Assembly (NCBI GenBank): GCA_907165275.2
Contig: OU015651.1
Span: 5,044,501-5,108,500 of the forward strand
DNA: 64,000 bases
Source of the DNA: Zygaena filipendulae
Taxonomy: Eukaryota; Arthropoda; Insecta; Lepidoptera; Zygaenidae
Direction: 5' to 3'
Shown: piece by piece, positions 1-12,500 of the stretch
Layout: each line of letters starts with the position of its first letter
How positions within the stretch are numbered: position 1 is the stretch's first letter
Program-made: the position numbers and the translations under genes
Notes under the pieces: model-generated
What the model was told of the DNA's origin: nothing
What the model saw: only the letters and a program-made list of their open reading frames with translations
Databases searched by the model: none

Positions 1-143
1 ATTCCGGGATAAAAAGTACCCTATAACTTTCTCTGTATCCCTGACAACGTGTATGCAATATTTCATGATGATCGGTTGAGCTGTAAGGGGTGAAAGCGTA
101 ACAGACAGTCAGACAGCAGCATTTATAATATTAGTAGGGATTT
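1..143 (+). repeat. GCGG-stem interspersed repeat, 5' cut by window edge
   Basis: First of about 35 copies of a lepidopteran-type repeat. A full copy reads, in order: an AGCTGTGCCCCGCGG-like start, a GTAATTTCGGAGTTCC block, AAAAAGTACCCTATGTCCTT, a CATGATGATCGGTTGAG block, then a tail ending ATAATATTAGTAGGAT. This copy begins inside the second block and ends GTAGGGAT. The shared 3' end and variable 5' end suggest non-LTR-derived copies; this is inference, and the source family was not identified. Confidence 0.75.
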
Positions 144-367
144 AATTTAATATAAAAAGAATTCAGTGAGACAATATTTAAATAAATATTAATTAAAAAT
201 TCATAAATACGTACAAATACTAATATTTGATGGTAATTCTGCAGTATTGCAACACAATATTCAAAAGTTTAATTGAAATATCTTGGAGAGTACGATTTTT
301 CTAGAGGATGACACTAATTTCAACACAGTATTTAAAAAGCCTTAAAATCTCCTCTAACTGGTTGCAG

Positions 368-530
368 CAGCAGCAGCAGTTGCAACAGCAGCAACAACAG
401 CAGCAAGTCCAGGGTCCGACGACAGCGCAAGAGGCGCTCGTGGCGGCGATATTCAACTGCTGCGTTTTCGGTGACGAGCGGGACCAGGTGCTGGCTAAGT
501 GGAATCTGTTGCAGGCGAAATGGGGTGTAG
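368..530 (+). CDS. Nup54: Nup54 exon a (poly-Gln, start of Nup54 domain)
   Basis: The acceptor is probably the pyrimidine-rich CTAACTGGTTGCAG ending at 367. The open frame extends upstream to 308, so the edge is uncertain by a few codons. It encodes a Gln run, then QEALVAAIFNCCVFGDERDQV and onward to W-G-V. Donor GTAAGT at 531, phase 1. Confidence 0.85.
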
Positions 531-3500
531 GTAAGTGCAAAGGAAATTAAACTATTAAATTTTCATAAATGTTTAAAAAAATATAGTTGTGCCCTAACGT
601 AAACATGTGTTCAAGTTATGGTTTATGTATTCTAGTTGTGTTTCTGACCTCTTGCTCGGAAATTTTATCATTGAAGAAAATATCAAATTACTGTAGGTAG
701 TCTACGCCATTATCTTCTTTATCTAATAGTGTAAAATTAAGTTCCTTTCGCTGTCTTTTTGCGATAAACTTGCAAATTACTAAACAGATTTTCATGCGGT
801 TTTCTCCAATAGATAGAGTGATTTATGAGGGAGTTTTATATCTATAGTTTATCCTGGAATTCCCGCGGGAACTCCGAAACTACCACGGGTGCAACCGCGG
901 TGGTAGCTAATCTAGTATAATATAATACTGGTACTGTATAATAGATAGAACTACAATTTAAAATAGAAAGTGCTGGCATGTACACTTTTTTAGTACAAAA
1001 GCTTTTCCTATTATTTTAAAAACTTTCCACAATATTATAGGTTGAAAGATATTAATCGGAACTCTGGGGTGACGAGAATGCCATTGCTGGCATTCACCCC
1101 TTAATTATATCACCTTTTTAACATTTCGCAAAATAAAAACAATAATTAGCACTTGTGGTTAAAGCGGTGTGAATTAATACTTTTGATATCACAACTCTGT
1201 AAATGAGGTTTTACTAAAATAGTTGTGTAGTGCGGGCCGGAATAGTCATTAATGACCTCGTAGTCTCTTCTGGCGTCTTGTCGCTCTAATATAAATGGGG
1301 CGTTAATAGGGAATTTTAGTGTTTTTTATTATTATTTTATAAAACTTTGTGTATTAGCAGTATAATAGCATTATTCTTTTACAAATATCTTTTGTACTTT
1401 CAGAGATACGACTTTAAAAGTTCAAGTAAGACAAGGAAAGCGCTGGTCCTATAGTGACGTCACTCGGCTTGTAACGCCCTACAACCGCCATAAAAAATTA
1501 CGTTTTAGAAAGAGTCAGACATAGTCAAAATTAAACAGTTTATAACTATTTTATTTTTTAATCAAATCTATTGATTTAGTCGCTTATGTTATACTTGTGG
1601 TCTACCCGCGTTACGCGCGAAAGAAGCAAATTATTTTTGCTCCGCAATATTTAATTAAATGTTGATATATTGATGACATTTCACTTGAATTATAATTTAA
1701 TTTTGCACTTTGACATTTAATATATATTATCGTCCGAAATTACCAAAGATGGCACCACAAAAATCCAAGACTAGCACAAAGGAAGAGGACAAAAGGTTAG
1801 TGGACGTTGTTTTAAATCTTGAAAATATTATGGTGGAAGTAAAAAGCAAACTCAACGGCTGCTACGATCTTATTTGTAAACAGCAACAAGAAATAACATC
1901 ACAGAAATACCAAATATGTGAATTGATAAATATTATTAAAAACAACTCACCGGCAAAAAAGCAGCAGCCACAGTTACGAGCACATACTTCCACTATCCCA
2001 CCTAGATTCCTGGTAGCAAACAACGTCTCATTAAATGAGTCCGGGCCCCATTGCTTAGCATATATGGATACATCAAAAAATGGACAGATCATCGAACTGA
2101 GCGATCTGCCGGCCGATGCAGGTGACGGGTGCGGCCCTCCCACACAGATAGCACCAATATCACCCGAGGAAAAAACAGCTCCTATATCAAAACCACGCCG
2201 TGGACGTCCGCGCCGTGCAGCGCTCCCGCCCACACCGTCTAGCGACGGCGCCTGCATCGGCGCCGCGAGTACTGGGGCCGGTGCTATCAAACCGGCTGTG
2301 CTTTCGCCTGCGTCTGCTGCTGTCGATGTTGATGTGCTGCGAGCGGCTGTGCCATCCTCGGGCAAACCGTTGAATCAACGGGTTCTACGTGCAGCCACAC
2401 CACGCCTCTCGAGCCTGCATGTGTTCAACCTCAGTGAAGACACCACTGTGCAGGATGTCCTCCAGCACGTAAAGTCAAATTTAGACATAGAAGATATTAA
2501 ATGCGAGCAATTGGTAGTCACCCGAGGTCAGTACACTTCTTTTAAACTTGACGTTCCCGCCGACAAGGTAAAATCCGTGATGAACACAAAGCACTGGCCG
2601 AATGGTGTATCGATTAGAAGGTTTAACTTTGTGAGTTCAAAAAACTTAAGTCCTACAGCAAAACAAAAACAACGCTAAATTCAAGTCCAAACACCCACTT
2701 CACCATATTACACCAGAACGTCAGATCTATCTGTGGTAAAACAGGGCTATTAGATTTATTACTAGACTCCGAAAACCCAGATGTACTGGCGTGCAGTGAG
2801 ACTTGGTGCAAAAAACGGGAAATTGAACGAGTAAGGTTAAACAATTATGAGCTGGCAAATAGCTACTGTCGCACGCGCATCGCACACGGCGGAGTTGCGC
2901 TGTACACACGGGAGGGGGTTTCGTATCGCCCGCGAAACGACCTACAGAGCGTAGCTGTCCAGTTCCACTTTGAGTTTACTGCTATTGAAATTAGTAAATC
3001 TAACTTAATTATTATTGCATTGTATCGCACCGGAAATGGTGATTTTGACATATACTTAAAAAATTTGGAATTATTATTATCTAGGTTAACTGACGAAAAT
3101 AAAAAGTTTATTTTAGTCGGCGACCACAATGTTGATTACTCATCGGAAAACTGTTCAAAACGGCGTGTAGAAGAAATTTTAAAAATCTATAATTGTAAAA
3201 ATTGTGTTGACTTTCCAACACGTATGTCTACAGATAGTTCGTCGTCCATTGACTGTGGTATAATTCCTTCACTGAGTGACGTCACTACAAAACCGCTGCA
3301 TACATTTATAAGTGACCATAACGCGCAGTTATTTACTCTGACCGTAGAATCATCACACCGCGCAAAGTCAATCACGTCCGTTGAAAAGAGAATATTCAAG
3401 GATGAGGCACTGACTTTATTTTATATTGACATCGAAAATTATAATTGGAAATTTATATTTGACATTGAAATTGACATTAATACCAAATTTGAAAAATTAT

Positions 3501-6500
3501 TTAATATTTTGACCTATTATATTGACATTCATTTTCCTATTAAACAAATTGTGTCGAAACGAAAAAAGAGCCAACCGTGGCTTACGGATACTTTGTCTGC
3601 CCTAATCCAAAAATTCAATGACATGACCGAAATCAAACACCAATATCCAGATGAAAAAATTATTACAGAAGGCATAAGCTATTATTCTAACCGTATTAAA
3701 ACTGCTACTCAAATAGCTCGTAAAAAATATATTGAAGACCGAATATTCATGAGCAAAAATCCTACAAAAGAAATGTGGCGTATAGTTAATGAAGAAACAT
3801 CTTCAAAAACTGTAGCACGCCCTATATCTCTAAAGGATAACAATGCAAACCATGTACCACACAGACAGATATCTGACCACCTCAACTCACACTTTCTCTC
3901 TGTTGCATCGAAATACACCGTACAGACAGACGAGACCAAATCTATGAATTACTTACATAAGTATCTATATGACAAAGACATCCCCGAATTCGCCTTACCT
4001 ACTGTCACAATTTCGGATCTTAGCCGAACGTTACGCACGATGACAAAGACACTACACACCAAGGACATATATGACGTATCTATGAATTTGCTCTTGTGCA
4101 TCTGGCCGGTGCTGTCGGGATTGCTCGTCGAATTGATAAACATTATGTTTTCGAGCGGCGTGTATCCCGGCGTGCTTAAGAGCACAAGAGTGTGTCCAGT
4201 GTATAAAGGTAAGGGTGAAAAGACCTCTGCAGACAATTATAGGCCAATAACGATAGTGCCCAATATATCAAAAATTATTGAATCGATTTTATCGAACTAC
4301 CTAATGCGCCATCTCGAAAACAATGACCTACTAACAGACAAACAGTTTGCTTATAGAAAAAATATGTCCACCACAACAGCTGCATACAGGGTATATAACT
4401 GTATCGCTACAGCACTCGACGATAAATACAAGGTAGCAGGTATATTCTGCGACCTTTCGAAAGCGTTTGATGTAATAAATTATGAGCTGTTACTGGAAAA
4501 ACTTAAACACTATGGTGTCAAACGTAACGCCCACAAACTGTTCACATCATTTTTATGTGACAGGTACCAGACCGTTGAGGTGAAAATTGAAGGCAGTAAA
4601 GTGCGTTCTAGGGCAGGAGCCGTACGGGTCGGAATTCCACAGGGATCGGCGTTAGGAAATACATTGTTCCTCACGTTCATAAACGACCTACCGACCTGTA
4701 TCTCTGACGGTTTGATGGTCTTGTTTGCGGACGACACCACAGTCATAGTTAGTGCGCCAACACACGAACACCTTGAGAGTAGGATCACAACCACCTGTGA
4801 GCAGTTGCAAAGATGGTTTACGATGAACGGTCTTATTCTCAACGTTACCAAGTCCAACGTGATGTTATTCTCAGCTCGAAATTCCACTATGTCTCCTACC
4901 ATACAAACTCCGATGCCAATTTCCGTGACCAGCAGGTTTCTTGGCTTTCAAATAGACATCAACCTAAACTGGAAACATCACGTTGAGATTCTTTGCGAAA
5001 AACTAATTGGTGCCGTGTTTGCGATGAGGAAGCTCAGACCGATAATCTCCTCGGACGCACTACTGCAAATTTATCATGCATATTTTCATTCCATCTTATC
5101 ATATGGCATAATCCTCTGGGGAAACTCCACGGACTCGGACAGGGTGCTTATTATGCAAAAAAGAGCTGTGCGCATATTGGCAGGTGTTAAACCAGGTCAC
5201 TCGTGCAGAGATCTATTCACAAAATATAAGATAATGACATTGTATTCACAGTACGTATTTGACATAATAATTTTCACACGACGCAACTTACATGATTTTG
5301 AGCGGATTGATATCCCTGGCAGAGTAACCCGACAGACTGGGCGACTTAAGGTGGTACCACGACGATTGGCACTAATGGACAAAAATCCGCGTGTCATTGG
5401 TCCTTCGCTCTACGAGGAACTACCTGTATACATTAAAAACGAAACCTCGGACGAGACGTTTGTGCGCCGATTGAAAAACTTTTTATTGGATAAATCATTG
5501 TACTCTGTAAAAGAGTACCCATGACATTATTTATTATTAAGGTGACATTTATTTAATAATAAATTGTTTACCTATTTCTTTATTTTGAAAAGTTTACATC
5601 TATCGTTACAAAAATGTTATCAAGTATTATTATTTAAAAATTTTTATTTTATTGACAATCTCTTTAGTGAATTTATTTAATTTTGACATCAAATTTAAAT
5701 GTAATTTTTAAAGAGAAATAAATTATCTAATCTAATCTAATCTAATCTTATCCATGATATTTTCGAGTGTAATTATTGGATATCAACATTCCAACAACAG
5801 TGAAATAGTCACAGTTTCTGCCGTCGACAGTAACATATTATTTCCAGGTCAGGCGTACTACAGTCGCAGCGCGCAGCCGCTCGAGTTGAACGAGCAGAAT
5901 CCGGTGTGCCGCTTCAAGGCCGTCGGCTACTCGAGGCTGGGCGGGCGCGAGGACAAAGACGGACTCGTCATCATGACCTTCAACAAACCCGAGCAGGAAA
6001 TTAAGTGCGTCCATTACATTGCATTTAAATGGGCGTGATGACTAAATTTTAATTTTTAGTCCTAATATTGGACACGTATTTTTCCTTTTTTTACATGCTC
6101 AAAATTGAGTTGAAATTCCGTGTGACGTCACACCTAGGTACACATAATATTTATAAATAGTTATGACGTCGCGACCTCCCACTCCCAAATTTTAATGCGT
6201 TTTATCTATGTATTTTTTCAATAATTCAAAAAAGCGTGTCTCTTATTTTTTTACTATGTAACTGACGGACCAGATATAATTTTGATTTTTATATCTTGTC
6301 ATCATGCCCATTCTAGTTACACTGAAGGCCGCACTCAGAGTCGTTTTAATGATTACTTAATTTTAAGTGAAGATTTTAAAACCAAAACTGCCGCACTCAG
6401 AATATTTAATTAAATTAATAATCATCAATCATAAGTAACCTTTGAAACGACTCTGCATGTTGACTAACTTTTTTTTTAGTCCGTCTTGTTGATTAATAAA

Positions 6501-9500
6501 AAATATTAGCCACGTGTTTTTTCTTTTTTTACGTAATCAAAAAATAACGGCGATACCTACATTGAGTTGAAATTTTACGTGACGTCACTATTCGGACAGT
6601 TTGTATGGCGGTTTTAGCGGTTAGTGACGTCACAACCCCCTCACCCTAAACTTTAATGCGCTTTATCTCTGTATATTTTAATTTATTTGAAAAAGCAAAA
6701 AATGCGTGTCTATTGTTTTTTACTTTCTATCTAACGGACTTAGAATTTTGATTTTCAAAAGTAGTCAACATCCCCATTGTCGTCTAGGGACATCACTGTC
6801 AATACAGTGGTTCAGAGTAATAATATATTACTGGTACTTACTAATTATTGAGAAATTAATCATAATAATCTATTTTCGTACAACAGAGCTACATTTTATG
6901 TGGTTTAATATTGTTTTCATTGAGATTTATCTTTTAATTAGTCTGAACGATGTATGTAGCGACATCTCTAGGTGTCACGTTTATACTAATTTTAAAATGT
7001 ATGTGATTGACCAGACATGACAGTGGTTTAGCAAAAGTGACCGTTGCGCCAGGTGTCGCGGGTTCGACTCCCGCGTCGGGGTAAACATTAAAATTTATGT
7101 GCTTAATGTGCACACTGTGCTGCGTAGACGCCATTGACCATCGCACGTCGTCTTAGCGCATGACATATTATGTGACCATAATAGTTTTGTTCTATGGGGA
7201 CAAAACTTGCAAGTTGTACAGGTCACATTCACACAACAACGTCTATGTACCTATCTCTCTTCTCATTTTTAATTGTTCAAGTTGGTGGTTGACGTGAATG
7301 ATAGTTTATTGTTTTCAGAAGTAACCAGCAAGCTTTTACGACATCACTCCATGGACTGTTGGGAAACAAACCCAATTTAACTGTCCACATTGATTCCATA
7401 AAGGCGGTATCAGAGAATAAGAGTCAGGTGAGGTTTCATACTCGGTGACAGTAGTTACTATAATAATTTCATTTTCTAATATCACCAGATTGACCTTCAC
7501 CTATGTAGTCAAGTGCGAAGACTGATAAATTAAGCGTATTCATAAAGAATTTCATGCAAATTCGATTATCTAGTCTCAGTACAGCTGCTCCCTTACCAAG
7601 TTGAAAATCTATAAACAGCGCATAGAAAACAGGATCGTCATGTCACGTGGTCAAGTAAAATCGTTGAATCAAAAGTCCAGTTTTGCGTGACTACGAGCCG
7701 TGACGATTCCTTCGTTAAGTTTTCTAAGTATTACAGATTATAGATTGTCGACCCCCCGTGGTTTCCCTATCGTCGATTTCAGAATTCCCTCGGTAACTCT
7801 TTGTATCGAGATGAAAAGTATTCCATGTCCCTCAAGAAGTCAAGAGTACTGTAGCTTCCTAATTTCTATCAGTGAAAGAGTTATTTGAAACGGTTTAGTA
7901 ATTGCAAGGATTGTTCTCTACATCCAAGCTTAAGAACTTACCAACTTTACCTTATTATTGTACTAGCTGTGCCCAGCGGTTTCACCCGCGGTAATTTCGG
8001 AGTTCCCGCGGGAATTTCGGAATAAAAAGTACCCTATGTCCTTATCTGTACCCCTGACAACGTGCATGCCAAGTTTCATCCAAATCCGTTCCGCCGTTTT
8101 TGCGTGATGGAGTAACAAACATCCATTCGTTATTCTTTATTTTGTTATTATTTATTTTGTTATTATTGTTTTCATTTGTGTTGTTCTACAGAACATTCAT
8201 TTGTGTTGTATTTCTCCTCTTGCTTAAATAAATCTTTCTTTCTTTCAAACATCCAAACATCCAATCTTTTACATTTTTAATACTAGCTTTCATCAGAGAT
8301 TTCGCTCGTGACAGTGTAGATTTTGACAATCACTTTTATATCCATCGGGAACAGTATTTTTTCTGGATGAAAGGTACCCTATATGTCTTTTTCACCCTTA
8401 ACAACAGGTATGCTAAATTTCATGATCGGTTGAGTAGTTAAGATGTGAAAGAGTAACAAACTTAAATTCGAATTTACATTACGAGGTTTCACCTGTGTTA
8501 ATTTCGGAGCTCGGCCGGGAATTCCCTCATAAAAAGTACCCTTTTACCTTTCTCTATCCCTGACATTGTGTGGGGAAAATATCATGATGATCGATCGAGT
8601 AATTAAGTCGTGAAAGCGTTACAAACAAACAAAGAAAAAACTGTATAATATTATTTAATACTAGCTGTTCCCCGCGGTTTCATCCGCGGTAAGTTTGGAG
8701 TTTCCGCGGGAATTCCGTAATAAAAAGTACCTATGACACTCATGATCACTGTAGCTTCCTATAAGTGAAAGAATTTTCAAAATCGGTTTAGTAGATCCAG
8801 AGATTACCCCCTACAATGTCACAAACTTTTGCTCTTTATAAATATTAGTATAGACTAGCTGTTTTCCGCGGTTTTATCCGCGGTAATTACGAAAATCCCG
8901 CGGGAATTTTGGGTTACAATAAAGCCTGTTACTTATGGATAATGTAGCATTATAATGGTGAAAGTAGTTTTTGAGCCAAATCGTAAAAAACAAAAAATCT
9001 AATCTTTACCCTCTATATTTATTCAATCTTTATTGTACAGCAAAATAATGTTACAGTGTGTAATGTTACAAAAAAACTCATAAACTAAGGCATACAAAAG
9101 GCGGTCTTATCGCTTTACTAGCGATCTCTTCCAGACAACATTTAGGTGGACAAAAACAGAAAAAATATATCAACAACAGATTGGGCCCTAATCTATTGTT
9201 GATATAATTTTTTTGATTGATAGCTGTGATCAGTGTAGAATGTAGATTGGTTTCTCTATCCCCGCAGGTGACCGTATACGTGATGGACACGAGCGCGGGC
9301 GGCGGCGGCGGCGGCGGCGGTGGCGGCGGCGCGGCGGTGTCGGCGAGCGAGGTGGCGGGCTTCCTGGGCGCGGGAGCGGCGCGCGCGGCGCTGGCGGGCG
9401 CGGGCTGCGCCGCCGTCACGCCCGTCGCCCGGCCCACGCCGCAGATGCTCGCGCAATACCTGCAGTCGCCACCCGCCGGTGAGTGGCGGGGAGGGTTGCC

Positions 9501-12500
9501 GTAAGGCGCAGGCCCACCGCGGCGCATGCTGTGCACGGGCACGCGGCGCATTTCAGCTGCGTGAGTTCATTGGTTCGACAACGTGGGTCTACGTTTCCAC
9601 TGCAGTACACACTATACACCAATATTAACTCACGACTATGTACAACTATAACATGGCCCATACAGACTGATACGCTATGTGCAAGTAGCCGTGTGCCGCG
9701 TGCTCAGCGTGCATAGCGTTTTTTTTTATAACTTATTTACTATAAAAATACAAATACATTAACAACATACAAGACATCGTTGAGCTATGTAAGTACCTAT
9801 TCGAGCGAGCCACGCGTGTATCGATGACGTCAATTGATGCGTAGCGTGTCCGTGGGTTGCAGTGGACACGATCACATACACTTTCATGCAAAGCGAAGCT
9901 TAATACACGTGCGTAGCGTCACCGTGCGCCGCGGTGGGTCTGCGCCTTTATCGCTACCTACGAGCTACGAGTAAAACGATGGGGAGATGTGACGAGCGGA
10001 TTAGCGCAGTAAGTCACCATGCCTACCCGCTAATCAAGTGCAAGTCTCGATGCCTGGTGGGGATGGACTTTGTGTGGTGAACGCAGGGTTCCATTTTCCA
10101 GTGTGGGCGTTTTTATGTATATATAATATGTCTACGTATGTATATTGTATATATAATAATATGTATTTAATACCACGTTTTGCTTGGTTTCCACGACACA
10201 AGTACGGTAAAAATTGCAAAAACACATGATTAATAAAAATTACACTATCTGGACCGGCATAGCATTGATGAAATCTCGCAAATTCCAAATAACGTGCGGA
10301 CGAGGGGGTCCCTTATATTTTCTGTTGTTTCATATCACTTTCGTTAACACAAAGTTTAAATAAGATAGAGTGCCCAATAATTTACGTCAATAATCGTCTT
10401 ATCGCTCAGGTATGGACATGCGACTATGGAAACAAGCTCAGGCTGACAACCCTGATCCTGACAACTATATTCCTGTGCCTATTGTTGGATTTTCCGAGGT
10501 GAGTCGGCTAGTGAAACTGACCTTTTTTATCATATTATTATGAAACTATTCAAATTGCAATCAAACCGGGATTTCGATACGGGAATATCTATTGGTTATC
10601 ATAATATGTAGGGGGGCGGGGAGTGGTAACAATAAGTTTCGTGTGACGTAATTTATGAAACCTCTTGCAGTGAATGAATAAATTAATATATTTTTTTTAA
10701 TGTCAGAAATAAACAAAAACCTAGGTATAATCAATTAGCCAATGTAGTTATTTTGACCGTTTATTATGTTCGGCTTCACTTAGATAAAGTTCCGCACGCG
10801 CTGCCAGTCGGAGGAGGCGGCGTTGCAGGCAGGCTGGCTGCGGCGCGCGGCCGACACGCTGGCCGAGCTGCGCACGCGCCGCGCCGCGTCCGCCGCGCGC
10901 CTGGCGCAGCTCGCCGCCCGCCTGCACGCGCAGCGCCACTCCCTGCTGCAGGTACGTTGTGCGCGGTGCGCCCAGCCCCCACCCCGGAGTGGAGCTGACT
11001 CAAGTTCGTGGGGGGGGGGGGGGAGATCACTAGTAGAACGAACAGTTGTGTTTAAAGGCGGTACGTTGAGGCGAAATGTCGCGTGACGTCACGAGTTGGT
11101 GTAGTTCATAACTATGGGGTTCTTAAATTTAATTCTCTAAATATTTTTTTATTCATTTGAAAAAGAAAAAATATCTTCACTAAAATTATAAACGCGAAAG
11201 TGAGTTTGTTTGTTTGTTACACGCCTTAACGGCTCAACCGATCATCATGAAATTTTGCATATATGTTGTCAGGGATACACAGAAGGACATAGGGTACTTT
11301 TTATCCCGGAATTACCGTGGGGCGAAACCGCGGGGAACGGCTAGTATGTCTATAATTTTTTTACTGTCTAACTGATGGACTGAATAGAATTTTGGTCTTC
11401 ATACCTGGCTTACACACGCGGTGCTTGGGTTAAACACCAAGTAAGCACTAATTATTACCCACTTTCTGGGTATTTATCTTGGTTTAATGCCCACGTATAC
11501 TCGCCACCACGACCATTGTCATTGTCGGCCCTGTGACACGTGGCTCGCGGGTGAAGTGGCGTCATGTGTCGTGTCGTGTTGTGTTGTGTCAGATAATATC
11601 GCGGCAGGAGATAGTGGGGCGCGTGGGCGCCGCGCTCAGCGCCGACGAGGAGGCGGCGCGCGCGCGCCTGCAGGAGCTCGCGTCGCAGCTCGCCGCGCCG
11701 CCGCTGTACAACGTGAGCACCCTCACATTCACATTACATATTTTTTTAACCTCCGAAAGTTAGCAATTGGTGTTATCTATACCGCTAACTTCTATACTAT
11801 AAATAAAATAAGCAAAATTTTAACAGAAACAATTAAACCGACCTCAAGAGTTCCCTTGTCTGTCTCCGAAGCTCACCATCAAATCCGTATAAAATTTGAA
11901 TGGGACCATTTCGAAATAAACCCATTTCGAATAAAAAAAGAATTTTGCAAATCCGACTATATAATATGACGGAGTTATGCCCGAACATACATAACAAAAT
12001 ATGAACATCCGAATTGATAACTTCCTCCTTTTTGAAGTCGGTTGATAATAAAAGAATAGAATCCGCGATTCTGTACATTGAACATTTTTAACAAAAGAGT
12101 AACCACCACAATTTGGGCTATCGGTATCGGTATCTTATTTTCGAATGTCAACTATTTTTCATAGTTTTTGATAGTTCGAGGGGCCGCGATGAGGGGGAGA
12201 GGTGGGCAACGTTAGCATTGTAATCTTTATTATCACACTGTCAAAGTCCAATCGTCGGGCATCTCTGATAAGCGCACGATCAGACCATCGACAGACTAGT
12301 GTACGCTTATCTAGGGCGATATCAGCAGTGATGCCATACTAGCATCTCGGCCCGCGCTCGTCTGCACTCGCCCGGCGCGTGGTGCCGCACACCTATCGTT
12401 TATCACCCTAGCTCTTATCGCTATCTCCAGACGACACCTGATACGATAATAAAATATAATCACCCACCTTACACAGTCATTGTTGTAATAATAAAACCAC

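Larger units (their letters stand above)
1749..5750 (+). mobile_element. Two-ORF non-LTR retrotransposon (LINE) in a Nup54 intron
   Basis: The element carries an ORF1 RNA-binding-type protein, then an ORF2 with an apurinic-type endonuclease and reverse transcriptase, and ends in a short tandem TAATC tail (5726-5749) typical of CR1/Jockey-group elements. Both reading frames are free of internal stops and all visible catalytic motifs are kept, so it looks young. It lies in the same orientation as Nup54. The 5' UTR start and target-site duplication were not found, so the left limit given is only the ORF1 ATG. Clade is uncertain: RT wording (LSKAFDVINYELLLEKL, GIPQGSALGNTLF, FADDT) suggests the CR1/Daphne/Jockey side rather than R1 or RTE. 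Confidence 0.9.

Noticed and set aside
1710..1712. ORF1 start at 1710
   Set aside because: It is TTG; a normal ATG lies at 1749 in the same frame.
3020..3022. ORF2 start at 3020
   Set aside because: The codon is TTG, and clear endonuclease motifs (HQNVRSI, SETW) lie upstream in the same frame.
7061..7071. Functional tRNA gene at the B-box
   Set aside because: No acceptor stem or anticodon arm can be assembled; better explained as a SINE relic.
8283..9005. CRISPR array
   Set aside because: The repeated units are about 180 bp diverged transposon copies, and the genome is eukaryotic.
9078..9551. Pro/Ala-rich ORF antisense to Nup54 exon d
   Set aside because: Shadow of the GGC repeat and GC-rich coding strand; no family match and crosses a splice site.
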